Program-made: the position numbers and the translations under genes
Part shown: in pieces, positions 45,504 to 54,159 of the stretch
How the letters are laid out: every line of letters begins with the position of its first letter
Position numbering within the stretch: position 1 is the first letter of the stretch
NCBI RefSeq assembly: GCF_039524015.1
Contig: NZ_BAAAGF010000004.1
Location: 372,001 to 436,000, forward strand
Reading direction: 5' to 3'
From: Gaetbulibacter_B jejuensis
GTDB taxonomy: Bacteria; Bacteroidota; Bacteroidia; Flavobacteriales; Flavobacteriaceae
Length of the DNA: 64,000 nt
The notes under the pieces: generated by a model
What the model was told of the DNA's origin: nothing
Database searches by the model: none
The model's input: only the letters and a program-made list of their open reading frames with translations

Positions 45504-45521
45504 TTTTATCTTTTTGTTTCT

Positions 45522-45579
45522 GTCATTATGAGCGTTCTTGATAACAGATTGTTTTAGTCATTCTTTTATTCGCAATGAC
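45522..45579. repeat. REP-like inverted repeat upstream of the broken photolyase
   Basis: GTCATTATGAGCG on the left and CGCAATGAC on the right form imperfect inverted arms around about 36 bp. It belongs to the same general GTCATTGCGA family as the element at the end of hsdS. It fills most of the gap between the SRPBCC gene stop and the photolyase start. Confidence 0.6.
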
Positions 45580-45581
45580 AA

Positions 45582-46049
45582 TTATTTACCGTATTTACCA
45601 AACAATTCTTCTAACTTTGTTTGTCTATAATCAAAAATTTCTTTCAACTTAGGTTTTACAAGTATAGGGTGTACGAGTTGTCCTAAAATTCCAAATGGTA
45701 ATTTATAATCAATAATATCTTCCATTTCAACACCTCCATCAATTGCTTTTATAAAATGTTTGTGATGCCATAATGCATAAGGCCCAAATCGTTGTTCGTC
45801 AACAAAATATTTTTTATCAATACTATGTGTGATTTCGGTTACCCATTTGGTTTTTATTCCTAGAACAGGAGTCACTATATATTGTATAATTTGTCCTGCA
45901 TACATTGGTCTGTCTGCACCAGACAATATATGAAATCCCATATAGTCTGGAGTTATGGTTTTTAAATTTTTTGGATCAGAGAGAAATTCCCAAGCTTGGT
46001 CTATGGTTATAGGAAGATTTTGTTTTTTATGAAGCGTATATATTTTCAT
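45582..46049 (-). CDS. SRPBCC family protein
   Basis: A 155-residue ligand-binding fold protein of the START/Bet v1 superfamily. I start it at the ATG at 46049 (MKIYTLHKKQNLPITIDQAW), the conserved N-terminus; the longer frame from 46109 would overlap TspO. Conserved parts include AWEFLSDPKNLKTITPDYMGF and VHPILVKPKLKEIFDYRQ. It is 1 bp downstream of tspO and is regularly found next to photolyase genes in flavobacteria. The ligand is unknown. Confidence 0.85.
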   Translation of the reverse strand: MKIYTLHKKQNLPITIDQAWEFLSDPKNLKTITPDYMGFHILSGADRPMYAGQIIQYIVTPVLGIKTKWVTEITHSIDKKYFVDEQRFGPYALWHHKHFIKAIDGGVEMEDIIDYKLPFGILGQLVHPILVKPKLKEIFDYRQTKLEELFGKYGK

Positions 46050-46050
46050 T

Positions 46051-46512
46051 TTAGTTATAGATAGAAATGTATAAATTGAGTGATGTGGCAATGCATAACC
46101 AAATAACATAAGGTAAAATAAGTAATGATTTTAGTTTTAATTCTTTGAGATAGGTAATAAAAAAAGCGGTGACAACAATGGTAAGCAGAGTGATATTTAT
46201 GAGTGCAATATCAGTAAGTTTTTGGTTAAAGAATATATAGTTCCAACTTATATTGAGTAAAAATTGTATAACGAATAGTGTTATTACTTTGTTTGATAGT
46301 CGTTTTATACAAAGAAAAGTCATGTATAACGAAAAACAAATCATTATTGTTGTCCATGCTACGCCAAAAACCCAACCATCAGGTGTCCAAGGTGCTTTGT
46401 TTAGTTGTGCATACCATTCTCCTTGTGGACCACTTGCCATAAACAAAGTGCCAAGTCCTAACGCTCCAAAATTAACGATTAAAAAGACAACTAAAATTTT
46501 TAAAAATTTCAT
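46051..46512 (-). CDS. TspO/MBR family membrane protein
   Basis: A 153-residue five-helix membrane protein. The signature ASGPQGEWYAQLNKAPWTPDGWVFGVAWT is near residue 27, WNYIFFNQ near 105. TspO binds porphyrins and hems and is linked to tetrapyrrole and light or oxygen stress in Rhodobacter. Its start overlaps the preceding small gene by 4 nt (ATGA). The location among photolyase genes supports a role in photooxidative stress. The membrane topology and conserved Trp/Pro residues look intact. Confidence 0.92.
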   Translation of the reverse strand: MKFLKILVVFLIVNFGALGLGTLFMASGPQGEWYAQLNKAPWTPDGWVFGVAWTTIMICFSLYMTFLCIKRLSNKVITLFVIQFLLNISWNYIFFNQKLTDIALINITLLTIVVTAFFITYLKELKLKSLLILPYVIWLCIATSLNLYISIYN

Positions 46513-46685
46513 TTTTGGGCTTGTTGAAGTTGCTCTATTTGTTTTTGAATCTCCTGAGCCTCAGCATATTTTTTGTCACTTTCAGCTCTGTTGGATGTAG
46601 ATAGTGCATGCCAATCTTTCATAAGCTTTTCATATTTTTTCTGGAGCTTTTCAATTGGTGATGCTTTTTTAAATAAATTAAACAT
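46509..46685 (-). CDS. Lacal_2735 family small protein
   Basis: A 58-residue, highly helical and charged protein: starts MFNLFKKASPIEKLQKKYEK and contains STSNRAESDKKYAEAQ before a coiled-coil-like end EIQKQIEQLQQAQK. The pattern matches the Lacal_2735 family of Flavobacteriia, function unknown. It overlaps the tspO start by 4 nt and lies 6 bp after the glutathione peroxidase stop, so it belongs to the operon. Confidence 0.82.
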   Translation of the reverse strand: MFNLFKKASPIEKLQKKYEKLMKDWHALSTSNRAESDKKYAEAQEIQKQIEQLQQAQK

Positions 46686-46691
46686 AACAAT

Positions 46692-47231
46692 CTATTTTAA
46701 ATGTTTGGTAATTTTTGAACTTGTGGGCGAAGTCAAAGAGAAATAATAATCAATGAACTCTCCATTTGGATTTACGAGATATTTTTGGAAATTCCATTTA
46801 ACCGTGGAATTCTTAGTTCCGTTTCGTGTTTTTTGTGTGAGCCATTGGTATAAAGTATGTTGATTTTTGCCTTTAACGTCTATTTTTTTGGTAAGTGGAA
46901 AAGTGACACCATAGTTAACTTCGCAAAATGATTCAATCTCATTGGCGTTTCCAGGTTCTTGATTTCCAAATTGGTTGCAAGGCACACCAATAACAATAAG
47001 TTTGTCTTGATACATTTCATAAAGTTCTTGAAGTGCTTTGTATTGCGATGTAAATCCACATTTTGAAGCGACATTAACAAATAGCATATATTTACCTTTA
47101 TACTCAGAGAGTTGAATAGGTTTTCCGTTTAGTCCTAAAATGGGAATATCGTATATGGATGTCAAATGGATTTCATTTGAAGCACTAGAGGTTGAAAATA
47201 AGGTTGCCATGAAAATTTTTAGAGGATTCAT
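46692..47231 (-). CDS. Glutathione peroxidase family peroxidase (Cys type)
   Basis: A 179-residue thioredoxin-fold peroxidase. The peroxidatic Cys58 is in NVASKCGFTSQY, the Gln in VPCNQFGNQEPG and the Trp-Asn in VKWNFQKYLV. Bacterial Cys homologues usually use thioredoxin and reduce lipid or organic hydroperoxides. The first 20 residues are extra relative to the minimal fold and weakly hydrophobic (MNPLKIFMATLFSTSS), but not a clear signal peptide. It lies 1 bp after the SDR gene; a place in a light-stress operon fits detoxification of singlet-oxygen products. Confidence 0.92.
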   Translation of the reverse strand: MNPLKIFMATLFSTSSASNEIHLTSIYDIPILGLNGKPIQLSEYKGKYMLFVNVASKCGFTSQYKALQELYEMYQDKLIVIGVPCNQFGNQEPGNANEIESFCEVNYGVTFPLTKKIDVKGKNQHTLYQWLTQKTRNGTKNSTVKWNFQKYLVNPNGEFIDYYFSLTSPTSSKITKHLK

Positions 47232-47232
47232 A

Positions 47233-47916
47233 CTATATTTTAGAGCTCACTATACCATAATCCATTTCAAAAACTTGTCCTGAAAAGGCACTTGATTTTT
47301 CAGACAATAAAAATTTTGCCATATCAGCCACCTCTTGAGGTTCCAAGATTTTTTTCATGGGATGACGTTCGGTAATGTTTTCAATCATTTTATCATTTCG
47401 CAAGAGTTTTGAAGCCAAATCTGTATTGGTAACCGTTGGTGCAATGGCATTGATTCTCAAAGAAGTTGCCAATTCTGCTCCCAAAGATTTGACCAAGCCT
47501 TCAACTCCAGATTTTGCTGCTGCGACGCTTGCGTGAAAAGGCATTCCTAGTTTTGCAGCTACCGTACTAAAAAGTACAATAGATGGATGTTTTCCGTTTT
47601 TAAGGATTTTCAAGTATGCTTGAATGGATTTTACAGCACCAATGACGTTGATTTCGTAATCATCTCTAAATTCGTCCAAACTAAAACGTCCAATAGGTTT
47701 GAGATTGATGCTTCCTGGACAATAGACCAGTCCATCTGCAGCTTCAATTTCTGGAAGTTCGTCTTTTAGCACATCACAATTATGATGTATGAGATTTTTA
47801 TCTGAGACTTTTGGTTGGCTTCTGCTGATGTTTATGACTTTGTGATTTTTAAGTAAAATTTTAACTAAAGCATTACCAATACCTCTACTACCACCAATAA
47901 CGATGTATGTTTTCAT
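47233..47916 (-). CDS. Short-chain dehydrogenase/reductase lacking the canonical Tyr
   Basis: A 227-residue Rossmann protein. Cofactor motif GGSRGIG (8-14), CPGS in place of NNAG near 66, catalytic-type Ser117 in VLFSTVAA. The YxxxK site reads V131-AAA-K135, so the usual catalytic Tyr is absent; the surrounding SVAAAKSGVEGLVKSLGAEL is otherwise typical. The enzyme may use another residue or be a non-catalytic member. The NP(H) preference cannot be set with certainty, though Arg11 suggests NADPH. The gene is in the second operon of the island, 71 bp after the small helical gene. Confidence 0.85.
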   Translation of the reverse strand: MKTYIVIGGSRGIGNALVKILLKNHKVINISRSQPKVSDKNLIHHNCDVLKDELPEIEAADGLVYCPGSINLKPIGRFSLDEFRDDYEINVIGAVKSIQAYLKILKNGKHPSIVLFSTVAAKLGMPFHASVAAAKSGVEGLVKSLGAELATSLRINAIAPTVTNTDLASKLLRNDKMIENITERHPMKKILEPQEVADMAKFLLSEKSSAFSGQVFEMDYGIVSSKI

Positions 47917-47987
47917 TATATTAATTTTAAAAGGCGTAATTGATGTATTTTAAATACATACTCAATATGTCTATATTAAATTTTAAA

Positions 47988-48212
47988 TTAAGCAGTTAAA
48001 GGTTTTCCTTTTAACCGTTTCTCTACTTTTTGCTTGATTTTTGTAAGACGTTTCATCAGATCCATAATCGATTCGTCTTTCTTTTCTTTATAAATTTGAT
48101 TTAATGCTAAAATTAAACGTTTGGCTTCACGTGAAATTTTGACACGATCACTCGTAGAGAGTGATTTCATTTTGGTTTTCTCGAATTCTAAGGCTTGAGA
48201 TATAAGTTCCAT
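47988..48212 (-). CDS. Small helical hypothetical protein
   Basis: A 74-residue, Lys-rich, mostly helical protein (MELISQALEFEKTKMKSLST at the start, KIKQKVEKRLKGKPL at the end). No motif recognised. It lies 4 bp after the folE stop on the same strand, so it is translated with it. It could bind nucleic acid given its charge, but that is a guess. Confidence 0.6.
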   Translation of the reverse strand: MELISQALEFEKTKMKSLSTSDRVKISREAKRLILALNQIYKEKKDESIMDLMKRLTKIKQKVEKRLKGKPLTA

Positions 48213-48216
48213 AATT

Positions 48217-48912
48217 TCAATTATTTATATAGTTGTGTAATTCTGTAATTTTTTCGGCAGTATTAAATTGTCCACCGTAATATGTTGTTACTGTTGCAGA
48301 AGTATCATCCTTAATACCTCTTGATGATACACAAAGATGTTTAGCATCTATGATAACTGCTACGTCTTCTGTATTTAAAATTTGTTTTAAATCTTCGCCA
48401 ATTTGATTAGTTAAACGTTCTTGTACTTGAGGTCTTTTTGCATAATATTGTACAATTCTGTTAAGTTTAGAAAGACCAATTACTTTTCCTGAAGATATGT
48501 AAGCTACGTGGGCTTTACCTATAATTGGGACAAAGTGATGCTCGCAATTAGAATAAAAGGTTATATCTTTTTCTACTAGCATTTGGTTGTACTGATATTT
48601 ATTATCAAACAAAGCTATTTTTGGCTTATTGGCAGGATTAAGTCCAGAAAAGATTTCTTCAACATACATTTTTGCTACACGTTTTGGTGTACCTTTTAAT
48701 GAATCGTCGGTTAGGTCTAAACCAAGAACATCCATAATTTCTTCAAAAAGAATAGAGATACGTTCTTTTTTTTCTTCATCAGAAATTTTAAATGCATCTT
48801 TTTTCATTGGTGTTTCTAGACTGGTAAATAAATGATCATCACCGATATCTTCAATAGAAAATCCATTTAATTTGTGTCCGTTGGTTTGAGTTACTAATTT
48901 TTCTTTATTCAT
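48217..48912 (-). CDS. folE: GTP cyclohydrolase I
   Basis: Converts GTP to dihydroneopterin triphosphate, the entry to folate and pterins. Zn ligands are the Cys in YSNCEHHFVPIIG with its adjacent His, and the Cys in AKHLCVSSRGIKD; the QERLTNQI segment is typical. I chose the ATG at 48912 (MNKEKLVTQTNG, 231 residues); an in-frame ATG at 48951 would add 13 residues. FolE genes recur in bacterial light-stress clusters, where pterins may feed the MTHF antenna of photolyases. A second folE elsewhere in the genome would support this specialised role. Confidence 0.94.
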   Translation of the reverse strand: MNKEKLVTQTNGHKLNGFSIEDIGDDHLFTSLETPMKKDAFKISDEEKKERISILFEEIMDVLGLDLTDDSLKGTPKRVAKMYVEEIFSGLNPANKPKIALFDNKYQYNQMLVEKDITFYSNCEHHFVPIIGKAHVAYISSGKVIGLSKLNRIVQYYAKRPQVQERLTNQIGEDLKQILNTEDVAVIIDAKHLCVSSRGIKDDTSATVTTYYGGQFNTAEKITELHNYINN

Positions 48913-48971
48913 AGCATCTTTTTTAATTGCTGTTTTCAATAATTGAAACAAAGCAGGTTGGTTGTTTTTAT

Positions 48972-49250
48972 CTAACGTTTAGATATTTTATTGTGTGTAA
49001 TTTGTTTTTGTCTACTGCATTTAAATCTTCCATTTTCAAAAGATCTAAGTTTTTGATGTTTAGTAGCTCTTCCTTGTACACGTTTGCGCCAAAGTCTAAA
49101 ACTACTAGGTTTCATCTCTCTGCGCATAAGGTTTATGACTTCTTGTTCTTTTAATCCAAACTGAAAAGCAATAGCATCAAAGGTAGTTCTATCTTCCCAA
49201 GCCATTTCAATAATTCTATCAATTTCTCTTATCGTAAAATTCTTATTCAT
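48972..49250 (-). CDS. TIGR03643 family small protein
   Basis: A 92-residue protein. FTIREIDRIIEMAWEDRTTF, FGLKEQEVINLMRREMKPSS and FRLWRKRVQGRATKHQKLRS match TIGR03643, a small helix-turn-helix-like family repeatedly found beside cryptochrome and photolyase genes. The ATG at 49250 was chosen because family homology starts there. It overlaps the upstream hypothetical gene by 8 nt. The role is unknown. Confidence 0.87.
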   Translation of the reverse strand: MNKNFTIREIDRIIEMAWEDRTTFDAIAFQFGLKEQEVINLMRREMKPSSFRLWRKRVQGRATKHQKLRSFENGRFKCSRQKQITHNKISKR

Positions 49251-49677
49251 TATATGGTATTGTTGAAAACTGACTATCAAAATTTATTTTTTGATCTAAT
49301 AGCTTTTTAAAAAATTGCTTATTTTCTTTAAAGGTTTTATTTTTTCTAAAATGAATAAATTTTCCATCTGCATGTATACTTGCGCCATTTGTTTTATAAA
49401 TAACTAGTTTATAATATGGAATAACCCAAGCAAAGCGTTGTAATCCTTTACCAATATGAATCAAAATTCCTTTTGGTCTTAACTCAATACTACCGTAATT
49501 TATATCGTTAACTAAATTAACTATGGTATGTAGGTTAGGACTAACCTCGTCAATTATCATACGTTTAGAACCGATACCTTTTAATTTTATAGCTTTAATA
49601 AAGGAAAAAGGCTTACCCACCAAATTATTAATTTGTTTAGTAATTTCTTTATCGGTATAAGAAGTGTTAAAAAGCAA
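49243..49677 (-). CDS. Conserved hypothetical protein, first gene of the folE-phr operon
   Basis: A 144-residue soluble alpha/beta protein without a motif I recognise. Landmarks: INNLVGKPFSFIKAIKLKGIGSKRM-like segment, LRPKGILIHIGKGLQRFAWV, and HADGKFIHFRKNKTFKENKQ. It resembles uncharacterised flavobacterial proteins encoded near cryptochromes. It is first in the operon, starts about 34 bp downstream of the shared 44-bp upstream element, and overlaps the TIGR03643 gene by 8 nt. Confidence 0.6.
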   Translation of the reverse strand: MLFNTSYTDKEITKQINNLVGKPFSFIKAIKLKGIGSKRMIIDEVSPNLHTIVNLVNDINYGSIELRPKGILIHIGKGLQRFAWVIPYYKLVIYKTNGASIHADGKFIHFRKNKTFKENKQFFKKLLDQKINFDSQFSTIPYNE

Positions 49678-49710
49678 TAGTTAAACTTTAAGATTCTAAT
49701 CAAATTTACA

Positions 49711-49754
49711 AAATGTTTAATCTTTTAAAAAATAAGTTAAACAATATTTAACAT
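49711..49754 (-). promoter_or_regulatory. Shared upstream element B of the light-stress island
   Basis: A 44-nt AT-rich element, plus-strand start AAATGTTTAATCTTTTAAAA and end TTAAACAATATTTAACAT. It aligns without gaps to 58380-58423 at 34 of 44 positions. It carries inverted TGTTTAA and TTAAACA half-sites and lies about 33 bp upstream of the ATG at 49677. Confidence 0.5.
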
Positions 49755-49783
49755 ATTATTTTTTGATGCATAATAATTAAAAT

Positions 49784-51268
49784 CTATCGGTTATTAATCA
49801 TCCTATTACGGTTGCTTAATGTATGTCGTTTTAAAATGCGATAGCTTTCTTGTTTCACTATAAAATCATCTTTAAGTCCCCATAATATATCACTAGCTTT
49901 TTTTCGTGTTTCTTTTTCATTTACAATAGGGTAAGGATAGTGTTTGCCTAAAATGAAGCCTGTAAGTTGCTGATCAAAATAAGTTATTTCACTGGGATTA
50001 TGTATAAACGGAGTTTCTAAATTTGCCAATTCAGGAACCCATTGTTTTATAAATTTACCTTCAGGGTCGTGCTCCAGACTATTTTTTAACGGATTATAAA
50101 TACGTAGCATATTAATTCCCGTTTCGCCAGCTTGCATTTGTATTTGCGGATAATGTATACCTGGTTCAAAATCTAAAAATAAACTCGCTAAGTGTTCGCT
50201 TAAATCTTGCCAAGGTTGCCAAAGATTATGTGTGAAAAATGAAACCACTAAAGCACGCATTCTAAAATTTAAATAGCCAGTAGTATTTAAGCAGCGCATG
50301 CAAGCATCTACTAACGGAAAACCTGTTTTGCCTACTTTCCAAGCATTTTGAAATTCAACGTTTACTGGTTTTTCAAGTTGATGAAAGCCTTTATTTACAC
50401 TTTTAAATTCCATCGAATGTTCCATTTCAAACTTTTGGATAAAGTGTGCTTGCCAACGTAAACGTGATACAAACGCATTTAAATGTCGCTTGTTTTTACC
50501 TTTTTCTCTTTCAATTCCAGCTGCATTAATAACTTGTTTTATTGATAAATTTCCCCAAGCTATGTAAGGCGATAATCGGCTACAACCTGTTCTAGCTTCC
50601 AACGGTTTCGAGATATGGAACATGTAGTTTTTATAGCGATTTTTGAAGAACGATTGCATGTATTTTATTCCTGTTGTTGTTCCACCTTTTTGAAAATTTT
50701 TATTGTGAATAGTTTCTGTTGAAACGGTTTTAAACTGAAGTTCTAAAGCTTCAATTGAAGTAATACTTAATAACTGATTTTGTTTTGGCAGAAACTGAAA
50801 CTCTGGTTGTATCATAAAATCGTCCCAATCTTCAAACCAAGTATTGCGGTTTCTAAGTCCGCGTTGCACACCATTATTAATATTTTCTAACCAAGTTATT
50901 TGTTGAGTTCGGCAAAATTCCGAGAAAGCTATATCTCTTTTAAACGTTGAAAGTATACCTGTTTCCATATGAGAAAACACGTGTGTAATATTGAATTGCT
51001 TTTGAAGTTGCTCAACTGTATTTTCAATAGAATTATTAACTATTAATATTTTGGAATTATAAGTTTTTAGCTGATGGTTTAAATCCTCTAAAGACTGCTT
51101 TACAAAATCCCAATGACGTTGGCTGTAATGTTTATCTTGAAGTAAAAAATCCTCGAAAGTGTAGAGGAGAAGCACGCTTTGGTTGGTGTTTATGGCATTG
51201 GTAATGGCTTCGTTATCCTGTAAACGAAGGTCGCGTTTTAACCAAACTATGCTAAGATTGTTGTTCAT
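49784..51268 (-). CDS. Cryptochrome/photolyase family protein
   Basis: A 494-residue flavoprotein. The N-terminal Rossmann antenna domain begins LSIVWLKRDLRLQDNEAITN. The FAD domain includes TGCSRLSPYIAWGNLSIKQV, LRWQAHFIQKFE, KVGKTGFPLVDACMRCLNTT and HYPQIQMQAGETGIN. This last segment differs from classical CPD photolyases, in which Trp-rich NxGNWQW is found, so it belongs to another subgroup, either repair or signalling. It overlaps the iron-sulfur photolyase gene by 1 nt and ends the first operon. The C-terminus is basic (HTLSNRNRMINNR). Confidence 0.9.
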   Translation of the reverse strand: MNNNLSIVWLKRDLRLQDNEAITNAINTNQSVLLLYTFEDFLLQDKHYSQRHWDFVKQSLEDLNHQLKTYNSKILIVNNSIENTVEQLQKQFNITHVFSHMETGILSTFKRDIAFSEFCRTQQITWLENINNGVQRGLRNRNTWFEDWDDFMIQPEFQFLPKQNQLLSITSIEALELQFKTVSTETIHNKNFQKGGTTTGIKYMQSFFKNRYKNYMFHISKPLEARTGCSRLSPYIAWGNLSIKQVINAAGIEREKGKNKRHLNAFVSRLRWQAHFIQKFEMEHSMEFKSVNKGFHQLEKPVNVEFQNAWKVGKTGFPLVDACMRCLNTTGYLNFRMRALVVSFFTHNLWQPWQDLSEHLASLFLDFEPGIHYPQIQMQAGETGINMLRIYNPLKNSLEHDPEGKFIKQWVPELANLETPFIHNPSEITYFDQQLTGFILGKHYPYPIVNEKETRKKASDILWGLKDDFIVKQESYRILKRHTLSNRNRMINNR

Positions 51269-52800
51269 TAAAAATTATCAGGGTTTTCAATGATACTTTG
51301 TGCACGTTTTTTGATGTTTACTAGTTGGTCTTTTTCCATTTTGTCTAGTAAGCTGTACATCATTCCCATACGACGGTTATTGACCAAAATGCTGCGTTTG
51401 TCATCTAAAAAGTTCCAGTATAAACTGTTAAACGGACATGCTTTTTCGCCTAATTTTTCCTTTTTATCGTAATGGCAATTGTCACAATAATTACTCATTT
51501 TATTGATGTAACTTCCGCTAGAAACGTAGGGTTTTGTGGCTATTTTTCCGCCATCTGCAAATTGGCTCATGCCACGCGTGTTTGGTAATTGTACCCATTC
51601 TAAAGCATCAACATAAATACCCAAATACCAAGCATCAACATCGTCTGGATTAATTTGCGCTAGTAACGCAAAATTACCAGTCACCATTAAACGCTGTATG
51701 TGATGCGCGTAACCATTGTCAAGACTGTTGGTTATGGCATTTTTTAGGCAGTTCATTTTAGTATTTCCAGTCCAATAAAATTCAGGAATTTTATTGGTGT
51801 TTTCTAAGTGATTTTCGGTTTTGTAATCTGGCATTAAAGCCCAATACATACCGCGCATATACTCTCGCCAACCAATGATTTGACGAATAAAACCTTCAAC
51901 TTGAGAAATATCAATATTGTCACCATGTTTTCGCCAATAATTTAAAACAGTATCTACAATATTTTTTGCTGAAATAAGCTTGATATTCATCGCAAACGAT
52001 AGTCGCGAATGGAATAAATAGACTTCGTCCGTATGCATGGCATCTTGATAATCGCCAAAATGAATGAGCAATTCCTCACAGAAATATTTAAGTTGATCAA
52101 GCGCTTGCGCTCTGGTAATTGGGTAACTAAACGTTTTAGTGTCAAATTTGCCAATGGTTTTGATGTCACTTTTTTTGATTAACTCGACAATATTTGAAAC
52201 ATCATTTTTAAAATATTTGTAAGTCGGAATTTGGTGTTCGCCTTTCCATTTATTGCGATTGCTTTTGTCGTAGTTCCATTTACCACCTTCAGGTTGTTTT
52301 CCAGCCATTAAAATGTCGTGCTTTTTACGCATATCACGGTAAAAATTCTCCATTAAATATTGCTTTTTTCCTTTAAAAAAGGCTTTTAAATCCTCGCGTT
52401 CTGTATAAAAATGTTCCGTTGAAAACGCTTCAGATTCAATATCTAAAGACTTGCAAAACTCTGATAATTGTTGATCTATTCGATACTCATCTGGTAGTTG
52501 GTATTCAAACTTTTTAATGTCGTGTTTTTTGATGAGTTGTTTTAGGTTTTTGACTAAATCCTGCGTATTGTCTTTATCGTCTAGTTTGTAATAGACAACT
52601 TTAAAATTGTTTGTTTTAAGGTGATTTGAAAACGCACGCATTGCAGCAAAAAAGCCAATTATTTTTTGAATATGATGTGTAACGTAATCGGTTTCTTGGC
52701 GCATTTCAAATAGACAATAAACTACATTTTTATCATTGGTTTTGTACCAACTGTGTTTGCTGTTTAATTGATCGCCAAGTATAAGTCTAAGTGTTTTCAT
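51268..52800 (-). CDS. Iron-sulfur bacterial photolyase (photolyase-related protein family, (6-4) type)
   Basis: A 510-residue protein of the FeS-BCP / DPRP family. The N-terminus LRLILGDQLNSKHSW is diagnostic. Four cysteines, C351 (KMNCLKN), C439 and C442 (YCDNCHYD) and C455 (KACPFN), match the spacing of the [4Fe-4S] ligands of Agrobacterium PhrB, which repairs (6-4) photoproducts. FAD-binding features include YITKxQ-like (YPITRAQAL), QIIGWREYMRGMYWA and NTRGMSQFADGG. The gene is in a photolyase operon, separated from cry-DASH by 48 bp containing a REP-like element. Normal length; no defect visible. Confidence 0.93.
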   Translation of the reverse strand: MKTLRLILGDQLNSKHSWYKTNDKNVVYCLFEMRQETDYVTHHIQKIIGFFAAMRAFSNHLKTNNFKVVYYKLDDKDNTQDLVKNLKQLIKKHDIKKFEYQLPDEYRIDQQLSEFCKSLDIESEAFSTEHFYTEREDLKAFFKGKKQYLMENFYRDMRKKHDILMAGKQPEGGKWNYDKSNRNKWKGEHQIPTYKYFKNDVSNIVELIKKSDIKTIGKFDTKTFSYPITRAQALDQLKYFCEELLIHFGDYQDAMHTDEVYLFHSRLSFAMNIKLISAKNIVDTVLNYWRKHGDNIDISQVEGFIRQIIGWREYMRGMYWALMPDYKTENHLENTNKIPEFYWTGNTKMNCLKNAITNSLDNGYAHHIQRLMVTGNFALLAQINPDDVDAWYLGIYVDALEWVQLPNTRGMSQFADGGKIATKPYVSSGSYINKMSNYCDNCHYDKKEKLGEKACPFNSLYWNFLDDKRSILVNNRRMGMMYSLLDKMEKDQLVNIKKRAQSIIENPDNF

Positions 52801-52812
52801 GAAATCTTTTTT

Positions 52813-52838
52813 AGTCTTCGACTGCGCTCAGACTGACA
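52813..52838. repeat. REP-like element between cry-DASH and the iron-sulfur photolyase gene
   Basis: On the minus strand it reads TGTCAGTCTGAGCGCAGTCG followed by AAGACT. The core GAGCGCAGTCGA is the same as in the element embedded in hsdM. It occupies the 48-bp intergenic gap and may form a small hairpin in the polycistronic RNA. Confidence 0.7.
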
Positions 52839-52848
52839 TAAATGTGTT

Positions 52849-54159
52849 TTAAAATAAAGTGTCTTGCAACCACAAACGTTGGTATTTACCGTTACTATCG
52901 TAGCGCTCTGCTTGAAGTTTGACGTTAAATTTTCGGTCTCTTGGATCGTTACCAACACCGGCAACATACATCCAGTTACCGTAATTGCTGTGCACATCGT
53001 AATCGAGCAGTAAGCTCTCAAAATACGCTGCACCAATGCGCCAATCTAATTCCATGGATTTTGCAAAATAACTCGCTACATTTTGTCTACCACGATTACT
53101 CATCCAACCTGTTTTTTTAAGCTCAATCATGTTAGCGTTCACAAAAGGTTCAGATGTTTTAGCGTTTATCCAGTCGTTTATTTTTTGCTGATTTTTAGAC
53201 CAGTCGTAATCCTTGTTTAAAATTCCACCGATTTTAAAGATTTGATTACCAAATTTTAAAGACACATATTTAAAATAGTCACGCCAAATAAGCTCGAAAA
53301 TGAGCCAATAGGTAGAATCGTTTTTAAAATGTGCTTTCTCAAACTGCTTGACTTGATAGTAAATATGCTTAGCTGAAAGACTTCCATTGGCTAACCAAGG
53401 AGAAAATTTGGAACTAAAATCTTTACCAATCAATCCGTTACGAGTTTTTTTATAAACGCCTAATTTTTTAGCATTGAAAAAATAATCTTCTAAACGTTCT
53501 AATGCTTGAGTTTCTCCACCTTTAAACGGAAATGCTGAATTTGGGTGCACTTCAAAATCTTCAAAACCTAAATCAGAAAGTGATGGAATTGAAGTTGGAT
53601 TTTCTAAAGTGTTTTCATTAACTTTTTCATTTGGAAAAGAAGTTTCTGGTCGTATTATACTTTGTTTTTCGCAAGCTTTTCTAAATGCTGTGAAGACTTT
53701 TGGTAATTGTTCTATACTGAAAGGAATATCCTCTGGATGATATAAAAACTGATTATAACCTGTTGAAATTTCGATGTGTTCAGGCAACTTTTCTTTCACC
53801 TTATTAAATACATCAATTTCTTCTTGCGTCCATTCTTCTTGTAAAAAAATATGATTAATTTGATAGTTTTCTACCAAATCTGGAATACAATTTTCAGGTT
53901 TTATAGTATATACAAATAACGGAATGTTGAGTTGAGCTAGATTGTTTTTTAAATCGGTTACGGTTTCTATTAAAAATTTAGCTCTGTATTTTTCTGTTTT
54001 TTTAAAGCCAAATGGATCATCTTCAAATTGTCTTGGATCAAAACAATATAGAGCGATAACACGATTATTACTACCAATAGCATTTGTTAATGACGCGTTA
54101 TCGTGAATTCTTAAATCGTTTTTAAACCAAACTAGGCTTGTGTCTTGTTTCTTCTGCAT
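52849..54159 (-). CDS. DASH family cryptochrome
   Basis: A 436-residue flavoprotein. The N-terminus TSLVWFKNDLRIHDNASLTN and the C-terminus SNYGNWMYVAGVGNDPRDRK with FNVKLQAERYD are characteristic of cry-DASH. These proteins repair CPDs in single-stranded DNA and bind FAD and MTHF. KTGWMSNRGRQNVASYFAKS is the conserved FAD pocket. Its first 28 nt overlap the DUF2256 gene in another frame, indicating tight coupling. The light-cluster context and a nearby folE agree with this assignment. Confidence 0.94.
   Translation of the reverse strand: MQKKQDTSLVWFKNDLRIHDNASLTNAIGSNNRVIALYCFDPRQFEDDPFGFKKTEKYRAKFLIETVTDLKNNLAQLNIPLFVYTIKPENCIPDLVENYQINHIFLQEEWTQEEIDVFNKVKEKLPEHIEISTGYNQFLYHPEDIPFSIEQLPKVFTAFRKACEKQSIIRPETSFPNEKVNENTLENPTSIPSLSDLGFEDFEVHPNSAFPFKGGETQALERLEDYFFNAKKLGVYKKTRNGLIGKDFSSKFSPWLANGSLSAKHIYYQVKQFEKAHFKNDSTYWLIFELIWRDYFKYVSLKFGNQIFKIGGILNKDYDWSKNQQKINDWINAKTSEPFVNANMIELKKTGWMSNRGRQNVASYFAKSMELDWRIGAAYFESLLLDYDVHSNYGNWMYVAGVGNDPRDRKFNVKLQAERYDSNGKYQRLWLQDTLF

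Noticed and set aside
46253..46600. Plus-strand ORF of 115 codons
   Set aside because: It is antisense to tspO and the Lacal_2735 gene, both of which have clear family signatures.
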